From Thermococcus sp. Bubb.Bath (GTDB taxonomy: Archaea; Methanobacteriota_B; Thermococci; Thermococcales; Thermococcaceae): a DNA stretch of 64,000 nt. Below, in pieces: positions 7,500-20,532 of this stretch. The stretch's first letter is position 1, and the number at the start of each line of letters is the position of its first letter. The notes under the pieces are model-generated. The model was given only the letters and a program-made list of their open reading frames with translations. It was not told the origin of the DNA and made no database searches. The translations under genes and the position numbers were made by a program. The DNA is taken from the NCBI RefSeq assembly GCF_012027595.1, contig NZ_SNUR01000002.1, positions 1-64,000 of the forward strand, in the 5' to 3' direction.

Positions 7500-8775
7500 A
7501 GGGAGAACCGCGGCGATCCTCATAGTCCTAGCATTCGTGGTGTTCTCAATAGTGGGGCCGTACACAGTGAATCAGGAGAAGATAAAGAACTGGGACAACG
7601 AGACTTACTGGTCGATAAACCCAAGGGGCGTTCCCCCCGACTGGTACGGCTGGATTATGAACCTCCCACCCACGGAATGGCTCAAGGGGGACTTTGAAAA
7701 CGGCAGCTACGTTTTTACCTACGACTTCCACTATTCAGCGTCACCGCAGGAGATACTCATTCTAAGTAACTCGACGTCGAGTTTGAGGGTTGACATCATC
7801 GGCCCGGATGGAAGGAGATACACGGTATGGAACGGCCCGGTTTATGGAATCGCCAGGCCCTCAAGGCTCCCTCAAACTTTCTCAAGGATAGCAAAGGAAA
7901 AGTGCGGAATAACCGTCAGTGAAGGGGACATCCTCTTCAGAAACGCCTACAACATAATATTCTCAAAGCCAAACGGGGATTGCTACGACCACCCTGATTT
8001 CCTTAAGGGAACCTACAGGATAACAGTGAGCGGAAACCCACCCCTAACCAAACGGGATGGAGTGAGAATAAGGGTAATCGGGAGAACGTACGGGAACCTC
8101 GGGACGGACACCCTGGGAAGGGACGTTTGGGCGGGCTTTGCGTGGGGAGCGAGGGACACCATAGCCACTGCAATCCTTGGGGCGGCGATATTGACCATGC
8201 TGGGCCTCTTTCTAGGGGCTGGCAGCGCCATGTCTGGCTGGATGGGGAATCTGGCCGATTTCATCTCAAAACTGGTAACCGTCACGCCAACCCTCCCGGC
8301 GGCCGTTGCTTTGGTCATAATAGCCTCAAGGATAACCCCCAACTACACCATGAGGATAAGCTCACTGAACATGGCGCTCATCCTGGGGATTCTCCTCATG
8401 GGGAACACATCGCGGAACATACGCTCAATAGTCGAAGAAGAGCTCAGGAAAGAGTACGTGGAGTCTGCCAGAGCCCTGGGCGGGAACTCCCTCTGGATTC
8501 TGAGAAAGCACGTCTCCAGGGTTCTCCTGCCCTACACTGCTTATCAGTTCTCACTCGCGGTGCCAGGGATGATAGCGTTCATGACGCTCATGGGATTCTT
8601 CAATGTGGTTCCTGGACTCAACTGGGGGGCCCTGATGAGCCAGACCCTCAGAACCTACGGAAAGTTCACCATGGCATGGTGGCAGGTCGTTCCCGTTGGG
8701 ACTGCCATAGGCCTCATCGCCCTGGGTTTCGTCTGGCTCACGAAGGAAATTGAATACGAGTTCCTGAGAAAATAG
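7483..8775 (+). CDS. DppC-type ABC transporter permease
   Basis: A 430-residue permease pairing with the upstream DppB-like protein; the ATG overlaps its stop and has GGTGAG in front. After the first helix there is a large external insertion of about 180 residues, containing four Cys-poor, aromatic-rich stretches, before the family motif GTDTLGRDVWAGFAWGARDT near residues 205-224. Five hydrophobic helices and the coupling loop EYVESARALGGNSLWILRKH follow. The insertion is unusual in bacteria but seems common in Thermococcales DppC proteins. It may act as a built-in substrate-capture domain, given that no binding protein gene is nearby; that is inference. Confidence 0.85.
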   Translation: MLGRGKGRTAAILIVLAFVVFSIVGPYTVNQEKIKNWDNETYWSINPRGVPPDWYGWIMNLPPTEWLKGDFENGSYVFTYDFHYSASPQEILILSNSTSSLRVDIIGPDGRRYTVWNGPVYGIARPSRLPQTFSRIAKEKCGITVSEGDILFRNAYNIIFSKPNGDCYDHPDFLKGTYRITVSGNPPLTKRDGVRIRVIGRTYGNLGTDTLGRDVWAGFAWGARDTIATAILGAAILTMLGLFLGAGSAMSGWMGNLADFISKLVTVTPTLPAAVALVIIASRITPNYTMRISSLNMALILGILLMGNTSRNIRSIVEEELRKEYVESARALGGNSLWILRKHVSRVLLPYTAYQFSLAVPGMIAFMTLMGFFNVVPGLNWGALMSQTLRTYGKFTMAWWQVVPVGTAIGLIALGFVWLTKEIEYEFLRK

Positions 8776-8820
8776 CACAAAGTCGAAAACTAATTAAGTC
8801 CATTGTCCGAGAATTTTCTG

Positions 8821-9489
8821 ATGAAAGCCATGTTAAGCAAAATAATCGGAATCATCCTCCTGTTAGCGTTCATCTCGATACAGACTGGACTTATGATGGT
8901 TAGGTTCTTCAGAAAAGGCATGACGACAGTACTGGGAAGGGTCATCCCCGCAGACATCCCCGAAAACGAGAAGAAAAGCTGGGAAATCATTTACACCATC
9001 GTGTGGCTGGTCATCGGACTTTGGGCCCTCTGGGAACTAAAAGACAAGACCATCCTAGGGGCGTTCTTCGGGTTCTTTGCCTTTCGGGGCGGGGCCAACG
9101 TGGGGAAACTCGTTATCTACTCCCGTCACGATGCCAAACTCGTTGAAAGACTAGGAAGCGGAAGGGTTTTGGAAATGATCTCCACCGTCACGAAACTGTC
9201 GCTCCTCCTTGAGAGCCTGTTTCTGGCCGCGCTGGCCTTCTCCTACAAGGCACTATCTGTGACTTTGAAGGGCGGCGGAACGGCCGGCCGGTTCCTTTTA
9301 CTCCTTTGGCTTGGCGGATTTATCTTTGGGACCCTCTTCGGCCTGTTTATCGCAAGGAACAACCGCGGAATACTCCTGAAGGACAGCCTCTCCACGCTGG
9401 CGTTCTTCACGATGAGGAAAGTCTCGGTAAAAACCTCATCGGCATCTGAAAAGCTCAAAGACAACGTTTTAAAGCGCCTTCCCAAGTGA
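8821..9489 (+). CDS. Membrane protein of unknown function
   Basis: About 222 residues with hydrophobic helices near residues 5-25, 60-75, 80-95 and 130-195 and a basic C-terminal tail (KTSSASEKLKDNVLKRLPK). No family was recognised. A TTG at 8803 in the same frame could extend it by 6 residues, but it lies too close to the ACTAATTAAG promoter element at about 8787. The ATG at 8821 fits a leaderless message better. It is 46 bases after the permease pair and 4 bases before the PP-loop gene, so it may belong to either unit. Confidence 0.7.
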   Translation: MKAMLSKIIGIILLLAFISIQTGLMMVRFFRKGMTTVLGRVIPADIPENEKKSWEIIYTIVWLVIGLWALWELKDKTILGAFFGFFAFRGGANVGKLVIYSRHDAKLVERLGSGRVLEMISTVTKLSLLLESLFLAALAFSYKALSVTLKGGGTAGRFLLLLWLGGFIFGTLFGLFIARNNRGILLKDSLSTLAFFTMRKVSVKTSSASEKLKDNVLKRLPK

Positions 9490-9493
9490 CTCC

Positions 9494-10384
9494 ATGCTCA
9501 AGTGTTCACTGTGTATTCACGACGAGAGAACGGCTAAGATAGACATCATAGACGGAAAACCAGTATGCAGGGAGTGCCAGCTCTACCTGAAGCACCCCTT
9601 CGATAGGGGGAAAATAAGAAGGGAACTCGATGAACTCATGGAAAACGTAGACAGGGCAGTTCTAGCATACTCCGGAGGAAAAGACAGCGTGGTGGCACTT
9701 TATTTGGCAAAAGAGGTCTACAAGGTTCCGGAACTGGAGGCCGTTATGATAGACCACGGTCTCATGGCAGAAGAGGCCATAGAGAACGCGGAGAGGATAG
9801 CAGAATACCTGGGAGTACCGTTCAAAGTTCTCCGTTACGATTACTCCGACATCTTCAGAGAAGCCCTCCTAAAGGCCCAAAGCCCATGCAGGGCATGCTC
9901 CAGAAGAACCATAGAGAAGCTGAGGAAGTACGCACTAAGAAACGGCTATAGGTACATAATCACGGGACACGAGCTTCCATTCGGCCACCATCCGTACAGG
10001 CTCATGAAAGGTGGAATAACGCAGATAAGGCTCCTCTCGCTGATGCCCGAGAAGGAGCGGTTTGAAATCCTGAAAAAACTCCCCTTCGAGTTCCCGGAGC
10101 TTCCGGGCTACACCACGAACTGCCTCATCCTCGGGCCGGCCCTGCAGAGGTACTGGGAAGTCCACGGGCACAGCTTCGAGCACAGGCGGATAGCGGCACT
10201 GGTGAGGTACGGACTGATGGAAAGAGAGAAGGCCGAGAGGGAAGTCCAAAGACCGGAGGTTCCAGGGGAACAGTGGGAGTTCGTACTGAGAAAACTCAAA
10301 CTCGAAGGGGTGAGAATTGAAAAGGGGAGAGTCCGTATCAGTCCGCAGATAACGCCTTCTTCAGCTCGACAAGGGCAACCCTAA
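9494..10384 (+). CDS. PP-loop ATP pyrophosphatase with zinc-binding N-terminus
   Basis: A 296-residue protein of the PP-loop (adenine nucleotide alpha hydrolase) superfamily, whose members adenylate substrates, often tRNA bases or sulfur acceptors. The N-terminus has two Cys pairs (CSLC near residue 4, CREC near 28). The PP-loop AYSGGKDSVVALYL is near residues 57-70. A third pair CRAC is near residue 135, and GHELPFGHH replaces the GHNLDD of the TtuA/Ncs6 thiolases, so it is related to these but not clearly one of them. The last 47 bases overlap the convergent alaX gene, and the final dozen residues look like antisense-encoded tail. Confidence 0.8.
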   Translation: MLKCSLCIHDERTAKIDIIDGKPVCRECQLYLKHPFDRGKIRRELDELMENVDRAVLAYSGGKDSVVALYLAKEVYKVPELEAVMIDHGLMAEEAIENAERIAEYLGVPFKVLRYDYSDIFREALLKAQSPCRACSRRTIEKLRKYALRNGYRYIITGHELPFGHHPYRLMKGGITQIRLLSLMPEKERFEILKKLPFEFPELPGYTTNCLILGPALQRYWEVHGHSFEHRRIAALVRYGLMEREKAEREVQRPEVPGEQWEFVLRKLKLEGVRIEKGRVRISPQITPSSARQGQP

Positions 10385-11567
10385 GAACTTCTTCCGGTTT
10401 TTTCTTAAACCCTCCCCCCTTGGCGAGGTTGTCGCTTCCTCCCCCACCTCCACCCGTTTTTTCGAGAACCCCCCTCATGAGCTCCCGCATCGATATCCTA
10501 ACCCCCTCGTTCCTCGCGAAGACGGCGTAGTTCTCTCCTGCTAGGAGGACGACCGTATCAGGGTTTTTGTCGGCGAGGTATATGGCGAAGGCAGAGGCGT
10601 CCTTCATTGGGGAGTCTTCGACGTGGGTAACAACCCTGAGCCCGTTTATTACTTCCGCCTTCTCCCAGAGGTACCTGCCTTTCCATTCCCAGAGGGTCTC
10701 TCTGAGTTCGTCTTTCTCCATTTCTAGCCGGTTGATGACGTCTTGCAGTTTTTTAACCCTTTCAACGAGCGGAGGGTTCTTGTTCGGCATCTCATCGAGT
10801 GAAGCCCAGTAGTCGGAGAGGAGGTCGTTAAGTGCTTTCAACGCCCGGTTTCCAGCGACGAACTCTATCCTCCAGAGCTTCCTGCTCTTCCGATAGAACC
10901 TGAGTATCTTGAGGAAGCCGATCTCGCGAGTGCTCTTCACGTGAGTTCCGCCGCAAGGGGTTACATCGACAGTTCCAATCCGTACGATCCTAATGGGGGG
11001 CTTTACCTTTTCAGAGACGTTCTTCCTAAGGATTTCCTTCAGCTCATCCGAAAGTTCATGATATACCTCAATCTCCACGGGCAGGTCTCCCCAGATGACC
11101 TCGTTGGTTTTCCGCTCTATCTCGTTTATCATCTCCCAGCTCAGCTCGCCGGGATAATCTATCTCAATCTTGTTGTAATCCTCAAAAATCTGAAAGCCAG
11201 TTGTCTCAGCCCCATAAAGGCCTTTAATTATCGCGGAGAGGATGTGCTGGCCGGTGTGCTGACGCATGTTCTCATATCTCCACTCCCAGTCGAGGATTAG
11301 CCTGACTTCTTCTCCAACCTCTGGAGTTCTTCCTTCAAGTTTCCCCTCGTGCCAGATTTCGTCTTTTCCATTGACCTTTTCGACGAGAAACCTGAAGCCA
11401 TCACCCTCAATGATTCCCCTGTCCGAAGGCTGGCCACCCCCTTCTGGATAAAATATCGTCCGGTCGAGGAGAAGGGCCAACTTTCCTTTGTCCGGGGATA
11501 CTACTCTGACTATTTTTGCGGTTGCCTCTTGTAAGTAAGGATCCTGATAGAACAGCTTCCCAGTCAT
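10338..11567 (-). CDS. alaX: Alanyl-tRNA editing protein AlaX, long form
   Basis: A free-standing editing enzyme that hydrolyses mischarged Ser-tRNA(Ala) or Gly-tRNA(Ala). It is homologous to the editing half of alanyl-tRNA synthetase. Zinc ligands are visible as HTGQH near residues 103-107 and CGGTH near 208-212. The 409-residue length, the coiled region near residues 265-300 and a C-terminal DHHA1-like domain with the run GGGGGGSDNLAKGGG identify the long type (AlaX-L). The ATG has GGTGAT 4 bases upstream. Its 3' end overlaps the convergent PP-loop gene. Confidence 0.93.
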   Translation of the reverse strand: MTGKLFYQDPYLQEATAKIVRVVSPDKGKLALLLDRTIFYPEGGGQPSDRGIIEGDGFRFLVEKVNGKDEIWHEGKLEGRTPEVGEEVRLILDWEWRYENMRQHTGQHILSAIIKGLYGAETTGFQIFEDYNKIEIDYPGELSWEMINEIERKTNEVIWGDLPVEIEVYHELSDELKEILRKNVSEKVKPPIRIVRIGTVDVTPCGGTHVKSTREIGFLKILRFYRKSRKLWRIEFVAGNRALKALNDLLSDYWASLDEMPNKNPPLVERVKKLQDVINRLEMEKDELRETLWEWKGRYLWEKAEVINGLRVVTHVEDSPMKDASAFAIYLADKNPDTVVLLAGENYAVFARNEGVRISMRELMRGVLEKTGGGGGGSDNLAKGGGFKKKPEEVLRVALVELKKALSAD

Positions 11568-11618
11568 AAAATCACCGAGTAAAAATAAGACCGGAGAGAT
11601 AAAAGGGTTGCTATGGAG

Positions 11619-12272
11619 TCATGCCTCCTCGGCCTGTGCCCTTGCTTCAATGAGGGCCTTGACCCTCTTGAGCCTGAAGAAGTTCTCGCGCTCCATCTCA
11701 TCGAGTCTCTGCTTGATGAACTTCACAGTTGCCTCCATACGCGGGATGATGATGTATTCCAGTGCGTTAACGCGCCTCTTCGTGACCTCTATCTCTTTGG
11801 CGAGCCTCTTGAGGGTCTCCTCCACCTCCGCCAGGCGGACGGCCAGATCAAGGACTTCCTCGAACTTCTCGGCCACGAGGTCGACCTCAGGCCCGGTGGA
11901 CACCAGAGCGTAGCCCCTCTCCCCGGCACTCCTCTTGAAGGACTCAGCCTCGATGAGCGGAACCGGAACGCCCATAACGTTCCTCTGCTTTATCTCGACC
12001 TCATTATTGGGGTTGACACCGATGGAGGCTTCCCTGAGGGGAAGGGTTCCCGTCTTAAGCTGGGCCTTGAGGAGGACGTCAAAGGCGGCCTCCATCTTTT
12101 TGTTGAGTTCCCCCCTAAGCTGGAGAGCCTCGTCGTAGATTGTGAAGAACTCCATGACGAGGGCGTCCTGCTTGTCCTTAAGGAGCTTGTGGCCCTTCTT
12201 GGCCAACGTGATGCGTCTCTTAAGGTTAAGGAGCTCCATCCTAGTGGGCTTCACGTTGAGCAGCTCTGCCAT
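11619..12272 (-). CDS. atpD: A/V-type ATP synthase subunit D
   Basis: Central-stalk subunit linking rotation of the membrane ring to the catalytic A3B3 head. About 217 residues, mostly two long helices forming a coiled coil, with the conserved N-terminal pattern [21 protein letters not shown] cut here to [17 protein letters not shown] at 12272 is chosen because GGTGG lies 5 bases upstream; a GTG 9 bases earlier is in frame. Last gene of the nine-gene ATP synthase operon, 30 bases after atpB. Confidence 0.95.
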   Translation of the reverse strand: MAELLNVKPTRMELLNLKRRITLAKKGHKLLKDKQDALVMEFFTIYDEALQLRGELNKKMEAAFDVLLKAQLKTGTLPLREASIGVNPNNEVEIKQRNVMGVPVPLIEAESFKRSAGERGYALVSTGPEVDLVAEKFEEVLDLAVRLAEVEETLKRLAKEIEVTKRRVNALEYIIIPRMEATVKFIKQRLDEMERENFFRLKRVKALIEARAQAEEA

Positions 12273-12301
12273 CTCAACCACCTAAAATTTTGAGGGGAGC
12301 T

Positions 12302-13693
12302 TCACCCGCCCCTCTTCCTATACTTCGGGTGGTACTTGAGGATGTACTCCTTCCTGACACGCTTGAGCTCGCTCTCCGGAAGCTCAGCGAGAAGCTCCCA
12401 GCCAAGGTCGAGGGTCTCTTCGATGCTCCTGTCCTCGTCATACCTCTGGGCGACGAACTCCCTCTCGAACCTGTCGGCGAACTTGAGGTACTTCCTGTCA
12501 GTCTCACTCAAAGCCTCCTCACCGACAACGGCGACGAGGTCCCTGAGCGACCTTCCTTCTGCGTAGGCGGCATAGAGCTGCTGGCTGACCTGCGGGTGGT
12601 CGTCCCTCGTCCTGCCCTTACCGATACCGTCCTTCATCAGACGGCTAAGGGACGGGAGAACGTCGATGGGCGGGTAGATACCCTTCCTGTGGAGCTCCCT
12701 GCTGAGGACTATCTGCCCCTCGGTGATGTAACCGGTAAGGTCTGGAATCGGGTGGGTGATATCGTCATCCGGCATCGTGAGGATGGGCATCTGCGTGATG
12801 GAACCATTCCTGCCCCTAACCCTACCAGCACGCTCGTAAATTGTAGCCAGATCAGTGTAGAGGTAACCTGGATAACCGCGCCTTCCTGGAACCTCTTCTC
12901 TTGCTGCTGAAATTTCCCTCAAAGCCTCACAGTAGTTTGTCATATCCGTGAGGATGACAAGAACCTGCATGTCGTAGTCGAAGGCGAGGTACTCCGCAAC
13001 TGTGAGGGCCATACGCGGGGTAATGATACGCTCGATGGCTGGGTCGTCGGCAAGATTGAGGAACAGAACGGCCCTCTCTATTGCACCAGTCTCCTCGAAG
13101 CTATTCTTGAAGAAGTTGGCCTCTTCGTAGGTGATACCCATAGCGGCGAAGACGACAGCGAACTGCTCCTCCTCACCGAGGACCTTCGCCTGCCTTGCAA
13201 TCTGGGCCGCGAGCATGTTGTGCGGTAATCCAGAACCGCTGAATATCGGGAGCTTCTGGCCCCTAACAAGGGTGTTCATGCCGTCTATTGCAGAGACACC
13301 CGTCTGGATGAAGTCCCTTGGATAAGCACGGGCGACAGGGTTGAGCGGCGCACCGTGGACGTCTCTCCTGTCCTCGGGGATGATCTCAGGGCCCCCATCG
13401 ATCGGCTTACCTATACCGTTGAAGACCCTCCCGAGCATGTCCATTGAAACCGGGACCTTGAGGGTCTCGCCGGTGAAGCGAACGCTCGTGCTCTTGACGT
13501 CCAAGTCACGGGTGCCCTCAAAGACCTGGACGATAGCCATGTCCTCCCTAGCCTCAAGAACCTGCCCCTTCCTCTTCTCTCCGCTTCCGGTTTCTATCTC
13601 AACGACCTCACCGTAGGCAACTCCCTTAACGCCCTGGACGATCATGAGCGGCCCGTAAATCTTGCTAACGGTTGAGTACTCCATTCCTGGCAT
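12302..13693 (-). CDS. atpB: A/V-type ATP synthase subunit B
   Basis: Non-catalytic nucleotide-binding subunit of the A3B3 head, 463 residues from the ATG at 13693. This start follows the atpA stop by 5 bases and has GGAGCGTGA upstream. It has the beta-barrel N-terminus, the segment [17 protein letters not shown] in place of a true Walker A, as expected for B subunits, and [19 protein letters not shown]. The C-terminus ends [11 protein letters not shown]. No intein is present. Confidence 0.96.
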   Translation of the reverse strand: MPGMEYSTVSKIYGPLMIVQGVKGVAYGEVVEIETGSGEKRKGQVLEAREDMAIVQVFEGTRDLDVKSTSVRFTGETLKVPVSMDMLGRVFNGIGKPIDGGPEIIPEDRRDVHGAPLNPVARAYPRDFIQTGVSAIDGMNTLVRGQKLPIFSGSGLPHNMLAAQIARQAKVLGEEEQFAVVFAAMGITYEEANFFKNSFEETGAIERAVLFLNLADDPAIERIITPRMALTVAEYLAFDYDMQVLVILTDMTNYCEALREISAAREEVPGRRGYPGYLYTDLATIYERAGRVRGRNGSITQMPILTMPDDDITHPIPDLTGYITEGQIVLSRELHRKGIYPPIDVLPSLSRLMKDGIGKGRTRDDHPQVSQQLYAAYAEGRSLRDLVAVVGEEALSETDRKYLKFADRFEREFVAQRYDEDRSIEETLDLGWELLAELPESELKRVRKEYILKYHPKYRKRGG

Positions 13694-13698
13694 GATAA

Positions 13699-15456
13699 TC
13701 ACGCTCCATACTTCTTGATGAGCTCATCAAACTGCTGGTTCGTCTCGTCGATGAGGGCCCTAACCTTCTCAAGTTCGGGCTCAAACTTCATACGGCCTAT
13801 CTTCTCCCTCACGGGGAGCTTCGCTATCTCCTCAACTGGTATTCCCCTCTCTACCGCGTCCATGGTTCTGCTGTAGAAGTTGAGTATAACGCGCATCATG
13901 GTAACCTGCTTCTTCGGCGGGCAGTAGGTATCGACCTCGTCGAACGCGTCCTGCTGGAGGTAGTCCTCACGAAGCATCCTGGTGACGATGAGCACCGCCT
14001 TCTCCTTGTCCGGGAGGGCGTCCGGACCGACGATCCTGACTATCTCCTGGAGCTCGGCCTCCTTCTGGAGGAGGGCCATTGCCTGGTCGCGCATCTCCCT
14101 CCACTCTGGGTCAACGTTCTTGTGCCACCAGTCCTGGATTGAGTCAACGTAGAGCGAGTAGCTCCTCAACCAGTTAATGGCCGGGAAGTGCCTCCTCCTG
14201 GCAAGATCCGCATCCAGTGCCCAGAAGACCTTAACGACACGGAGGGTGTTCTGGACGACCGGCTCGCTGAAGTCACCACCGGGCGGTGAAACAGCACCGA
14301 TGACCGAGACACTACCGACCCTCTCCTCGCCCCCGAGGGCAATAACACGGCCGGCACGCTCGTAGAACTCGGCTATCTTGCTTGCGAGGTAGGCCGGGTA
14401 GCCTTCCTCACCGGGCATCTCCTCAAGACGGCCCGAGATCTCACGGAGGGCCTCGGCCCACCTCGAAGTGGAGTCAGCCATTAGGGCCACGTCGTAGCCC
14501 ATGTCCCTGAAGTACTCGGCGATGGTGATTCCGGTGTATATTGAGGCCTCACGGGCAGCGACGGGCATGTTCGAGGTGTTGGCTATCAAAACGGTTCTCT
14601 CCATGAGCGGCTTTCCGGTCTTCGGATCCTTGAGCTTCGGGAACTCCTCAAGGACATCGGTCATCTCGTTACCGCGCTCACCGCAACCGATGTAAACGAC
14701 CACCTGCGCGTCGCTCCACTTTGCGAGCTGGTGCTGGGTAACGGTCTTACCCGAACCGAACGGCCCAGGAATGGCCGCGGTTCCACCCTTGGCCTGACTG
14801 AAGAAGGTGTCTATAGTTCTCTGACCGGTCAGGAGCGGGACCTCCGGCGGGAGCTTCTGCTTGTAGGGCCTCTTGAGACGGACGGGCCAGCGGTGGTACA
14901 TTTTAAGCTCTTCAACACTCCCGTCCGGCTTCTTGACCTTGGCTATGGCCTCCTCGATGGGGTAATCCCCTTCCTCGGCGATCTCGATGACCTCCCCCTC
15001 AACCCAGGGTGGAACGAGGATCTTGTGCTCAATGATGCTGGTCTCTGGGACGACACCCAGGATGTCTCCACCGACGACCTTGTCGCCAACCTTGACCTTT
15101 GGAGTGAAGTGCCACTTCTTGTCCCTTGGAAGGGCCGGGGCCGTAAGACCCCTGGCTATGAAGTCACCGCTGAGGCTCCGGAGGGTTTCGAGCGGCCTCT
15201 GAATACCGTCGTACATGGCCGTTAGCAACCCCGGACCGAGCTCAACGCTGAGCGATGCACCCGTTCCAACGACAGGTTCTCCGGGCTTTATACCCGCGGT
15301 TTCCTCGTAGACCTGGATGACTGCCCTGTCCCCTTCAAGGCGAATGATTTCCCCTATGAGTCCCATTTCTCCGACACGGACGACCTCGTACATCTTGGAA
15401 CCTTTCATCTCGTCTGCAACGACGAGGGGTCCCGTAACACGGATTATCTTTCCCAT
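13699..15456 (-). CDS. atpA: A/V-type ATP synthase catalytic subunit A
   Basis: Catalytic subunit, 585 residues. The P-loop [17 protein letters not shown] is near residues 234-250, the catalytic Glu lies in GCGERGNEM near 259-267, and [19 protein letters not shown] near 380. The A-type non-homologous insertion between residues about 110 and 200 is present. Several archaeal atpA genes carry inteins at the P-loop, but this one does not. The ATG follows GAGGTGAGGTAAG. It is separated from atpF by 6 bases and from atpB by 5. Confidence 0.97.
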   Translation of the reverse strand: MGKIIRVTGPLVVADEMKGSKMYEVVRVGEMGLIGEIIRLEGDRAVIQVYEETAGIKPGEPVVGTGASLSVELGPGLLTAMYDGIQRPLETLRSLSGDFIARGLTAPALPRDKKWHFTPKVKVGDKVVGGDILGVVPETSIIEHKILVPPWVEGEVIEIAEEGDYPIEEAIAKVKKPDGSVEELKMYHRWPVRLKRPYKQKLPPEVPLLTGQRTIDTFFSQAKGGTAAIPGPFGSGKTVTQHQLAKWSDAQVVVYIGCGERGNEMTDVLEEFPKLKDPKTGKPLMERTVLIANTSNMPVAAREASIYTGITIAEYFRDMGYDVALMADSTSRWAEALREISGRLEEMPGEEGYPAYLASKIAEFYERAGRVIALGGEERVGSVSVIGAVSPPGGDFSEPVVQNTLRVVKVFWALDADLARRRHFPAINWLRSYSLYVDSIQDWWHKNVDPEWREMRDQAMALLQKEAELQEIVRIVGPDALPDKEKAVLIVTRMLREDYLQQDAFDEVDTYCPPKKQVTMMRVILNFYSRTMDAVERGIPVEEIAKLPVREKIGRMKFEPELEKVRALIDETNQQFDELIKKYGA

Positions 15457-15462
15457 CTTACC

Positions 15463-15771
15463 TCACCTCTTAAGCTCAACACCAATGGCCCTTCTGACTA
15501 TCTCCCTAAGCTGGGCCTCTCCAAACTTCGAACCGGACTTGTCCGGCACCTGAAGGATGATCGGAAACTTTACCTCCGGAATCTCGACCTTCTGGGCGAG
15601 CCCCTCCGTTATCAGGATTATCCCTATATCCTCGCGCTCTATAAGCTCCCTGAGCTTGTTCTTCGCCCTCTCATACTCCAGGGGCGTGGCCCTGAAGGAA
15701 TAAACCTCATGGGCCCCGGCGAGTTTGAAGCCGAGGGCCGTGTCCGGATCACCCACGACCGCTATCTTCAT
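15463..15771 (-). CDS. atpF: A/V-type ATP synthase subunit F
   Basis: A 102-residue Rossmann-like regulatory subunit of the central stalk. The pattern [15 protein letters not shown] at the N-terminus and [12 protein letters not shown] near residue 55 are typical. The start ATG overlaps the atpC stop (ATGA), showing translational coupling. Confidence 0.94.
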   Translation of the reverse strand: MKIAVVGDPDTALGFKLAGAHEVYSFRATPLEYERAKNKLRELIEREDIGIILITEGLAQKVEIPEVKFPIILQVPDKSGSKFGEAQLREIVRRAIGVELKR

Positions 15772-16874
15772 GCCAACTCCTCCCCTCCGAGTGTGACTTT
15801 GATCCTCTCGGGCTCAACGCCATCCGCTATCATCTTCGTTAGGGCCTTGAGCTTCTGAACCTCGCGCTCCTTCTCCAGGACGTATGCTAAGGGTGTCGCA
15901 ACGCTGAGTGGGTAGAATCTTGTGAGCTCCTTCATCCTGTCGATGGCGTGCTTCCGGAGGACACTCTCAAGAACGCTCAGGTCGCTCTCTATCTTGTCCC
16001 TGACGTCCCTGATGATCCTCCCGTACTTGGTGGAGTCAAGCTCAGCTAGGGCCATTCCCATATCGTCGACGTTGAGCATGGCGTCGAGCTTTATGCTGCC
16101 ACCGGGAATGATGTTCTTTCTAGCTTCTTCCGCAGGAAGCCCTGCCTTCTTGGCCCTGAGGACGGTCACTATGTTCCTCATGTCTATCAGGAGCCTAACA
16201 AACTCAGTGAGAACCTCCTTCTCCTCGTCCTTCCTGGACTGGGCATACTCAAGGAGCTCCGAGTAATAGTTCCTGTAAACGGCGGTCTCAAACTCGCTGA
16301 GGCTTATTTCGCCGAGGAGAAGGCGTTGGTAGGGCTCCTCGTAGGGAGTCCCCTCAAGTATAACCAGTATCTCCTCGGGGCTCTTGGCGTCTGCAATGGC
16401 CTTTACCTTTGGAACCATCGTCCCTATGTCCATGATGTAGTCAACGGCGGTCTCACCGCGCATCTTGGCCTTGACGACGTTGGCGACGTTCCTGACGTCC
16501 CATCCTTTCAGCATGAGCCTGAAGAAACCTCCCACCCTGTCCGGGAGAATGTCTTCGAGCAGAGTGTAGGTCGAAGCCAGGGCCCTCTCAAAGGCCCTCT
16601 CTATCTCAACGGGGTCGTCCGCCTGGACGGACGCGAGGTGGGTCTTGTAGTCGGTGTCCTCAAGGTTAACAATGAAGTTCTGAAGGGTCCTGCTCTCCGC
16701 CAGCTCGTTGAAGCGCTGTTCACCGAGGAGCTTTGCCTCCATGGCGTTAAGTCGGGCGTTCGGGTAGGCGTAGGGGGTGTACTTCCATAGTATCTTGTAG
16801 GTCTTCCAGCCGAGCCAGGTGAAGACCAGGCCGAGCGTTGTGTCCAAGATTCCCTCTATTGCCGTTATCCCCAT
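15768..16874 (-). CDS. atpC: A/V-type ATP synthase subunit C
   Basis: Funnel-shaped subunit that couples the central stalk to the proteolipid ring (equivalent of V-ATPase d), 368 residues and almost all helical. Family features include [14 protein letters not shown] near residue 37 and [14 protein letters not shown] near 245. ATG at 16874 is used because GGTGAGG lies just upstream; a GTG 9 bases earlier is in frame but overlaps the atpE stop. Confidence 0.93.
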   Translation of the reverse strand: MGITAIEGILDTTLGLVFTWLGWKTYKILWKYTPYAYPNARLNAMEAKLLGEQRFNELAESRTLQNFIVNLEDTDYKTHLASVQADDPVEIERAFERALASTYTLLEDILPDRVGGFFRLMLKGWDVRNVANVVKAKMRGETAVDYIMDIGTMVPKVKAIADAKSPEEILVILEGTPYEEPYQRLLLGEISLSEFETAVYRNYYSELLEYAQSRKDEEKEVLTEFVRLLIDMRNIVTVLRAKKAGLPAEEARKNIIPGGSIKLDAMLNVDDMGMALAELDSTKYGRIIRDVRDKIESDLSVLESVLRKHAIDRMKELTRFYPLSVATPLAYVLEKEREVQKLKALTKMIADGVEPERIKVTLGGEELA

Positions 16875-16879
16875 TGGCC

Positions 16880-17473
16880 TCACCCGAAGAGAGCTCTGGC
16901 TATCCCTGCCCTGAGCTCGTTCTCCATTCTCCCAATCCTTGCCTCGAACGTGTTGTCAACGCGAACCGTGCCATCAGGGTCTCCCACAACAACGCCACCG
17001 ATGGTGTCTATGGTTTCTCCAATGGAAACCTTCGCCCCCACCTTATCGGAGAACTCATCGAGCCGTGAACCGATAAGATTCAGAGTCCTCTCGTTAGAAC
17101 TGACGACTACTTTATCCATGCCAAGCTCTTCCACTGCCTCCTTGGTGAGGGACACAAGGATTTCGAAGTAGTCCTCATCGGGAAGGCTTGAGAGTCTGGC
17201 CCTCAGTTCCTGGAGAACCTCCTTTATAAGGCTCTCCTGGACTTCGAGCTTCTTCTTCCTAACCTCAAGCCGGGCGTTGGCTATTACCCTCTGCTTCTCT
17301 ATCTCCGCCTGGGTTGAGGCCTTTCGGAGTATCCAGTCGGCCTGGGACTCGGCCCTCTTCCTAGCCTCGTCCTTGATCTTCTCGGCTTCCTCCTTGGCCT
17401 CGTTGAGTATGTACTGAACCTTCTGCTCGGCCTCCCTGTATATCTCCTGGATGATCTCCTCTGCACCCGTCAT
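16880..17473 (-). CDS. atpE: A/V-type ATP synthase subunit E
   Basis: Peripheral-stalk subunit, 197 residues. It has a long charged N-terminal helix (residues 1-95, rich in Glu/Lys/Ala) that forms a coiled coil with subunit H, and a globular C-terminal domain that holds the head. The ATG at 17473 has AAGGAGG 7 bases upstream. The IGGVVVGDPDGTVRVDNTFE motif near the end is characteristic. It lies between atpK and atpC. Confidence 0.94.
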   Translation of the reverse strand: MTGAEEIIQEIYREAEQKVQYILNEAKEEAEKIKDEARKRAESQADWILRKASTQAEIEKQRVIANARLEVRKKKLEVQESLIKEVLQELRARLSSLPDEDYFEILVSLTKEAVEELGMDKVVVSSNERTLNLIGSRLDEFSDKVGAKVSIGETIDTIGGVVVGDPDGTVRVDNTFEARIGRMENELRAGIARALFG

Positions 17474-17512
17474 TATCAATCCTCCTTGGCTGTAAAGTAA
17501 AAAGTGGGGAGC

Positions 17513-20045
<2,533 letters not shown>

Positions 20046-20047
20046 AG

Positions 20048-20359
20048 TCAGCTCCCTCTCACGAGCTCTAAAGCAACCGAAACGGCGTTTTCAAAGTTCT
20101 GAGTGGCCTTAACCTTCATGTCCTCGATTTCCTTCTCACCGTTCTCGAGGATGACCTTTGCCTCGGCCTCGCCCTCTGCTCTGGCCTTCCCAATGATCTC
20201 CTCAGCCCTCTTACGGGCATCCTCAAGAATGCTTTCCTCAATGGCCTTGGCAGAGGATTTGGCCTCTTCAACTATAACCTTTGCCTCTTCCTTGGCTTTC
20301 TCAATACGCGCCTCTGCCTCCTTTTCGGCATCGACAATGCGCTTGATGACCTCTTCCAT
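20048..20359 (-). CDS. atpH: A/V-type ATP synthase subunit H
   Basis: Peripheral-stalk helix protein, 103 residues, nearly all Glu/Lys/Ala in a continuous amphipathic pattern. It pairs with subunit E as a right-handed coiled coil. First gene of the operon; ATG at 20359 lies 7 bases after a GGGGGG run. Confidence 0.9.
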   Translation of the reverse strand: MEEVIKRIVDAEKEAEARIEKAKEEAKVIVEEAKSSAKAIEESILEDARKRAEEIIGKARAEGEAEAKVILENGEKEIEDMKVKATQNFENAVSVALELVRGS

Positions 20360-20415
20360 GATCGGCCCCCCGTGACATTGAAAATAGCTTCACCCACTTT
20401 GGCTAACCTAATAGC

Positions 20416-20424
20416 CTTAAATAA
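20416..20424 (-). promoter_or_regulatory. TATA box for the ATP synthase operon
   Basis: On the minus strand TTATTTAAG is preceded by an A/C-rich BRE-like stretch. The predicted start of transcription is near 20395, giving a leader of about 35 bases before atpH. Divergent from the PfkB kinase gene. Confidence 0.6.
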
Positions 20425-20532
20425 TTTGTGGTGCCCAAGGACCACATGAAGTATGTTTGGAAAAAACTAAGACTCATTTGAAAATCGCAAAATAGATAAA
20501 CGAGCGTCCCCAACACTGAGAGGTGAGAGAAC

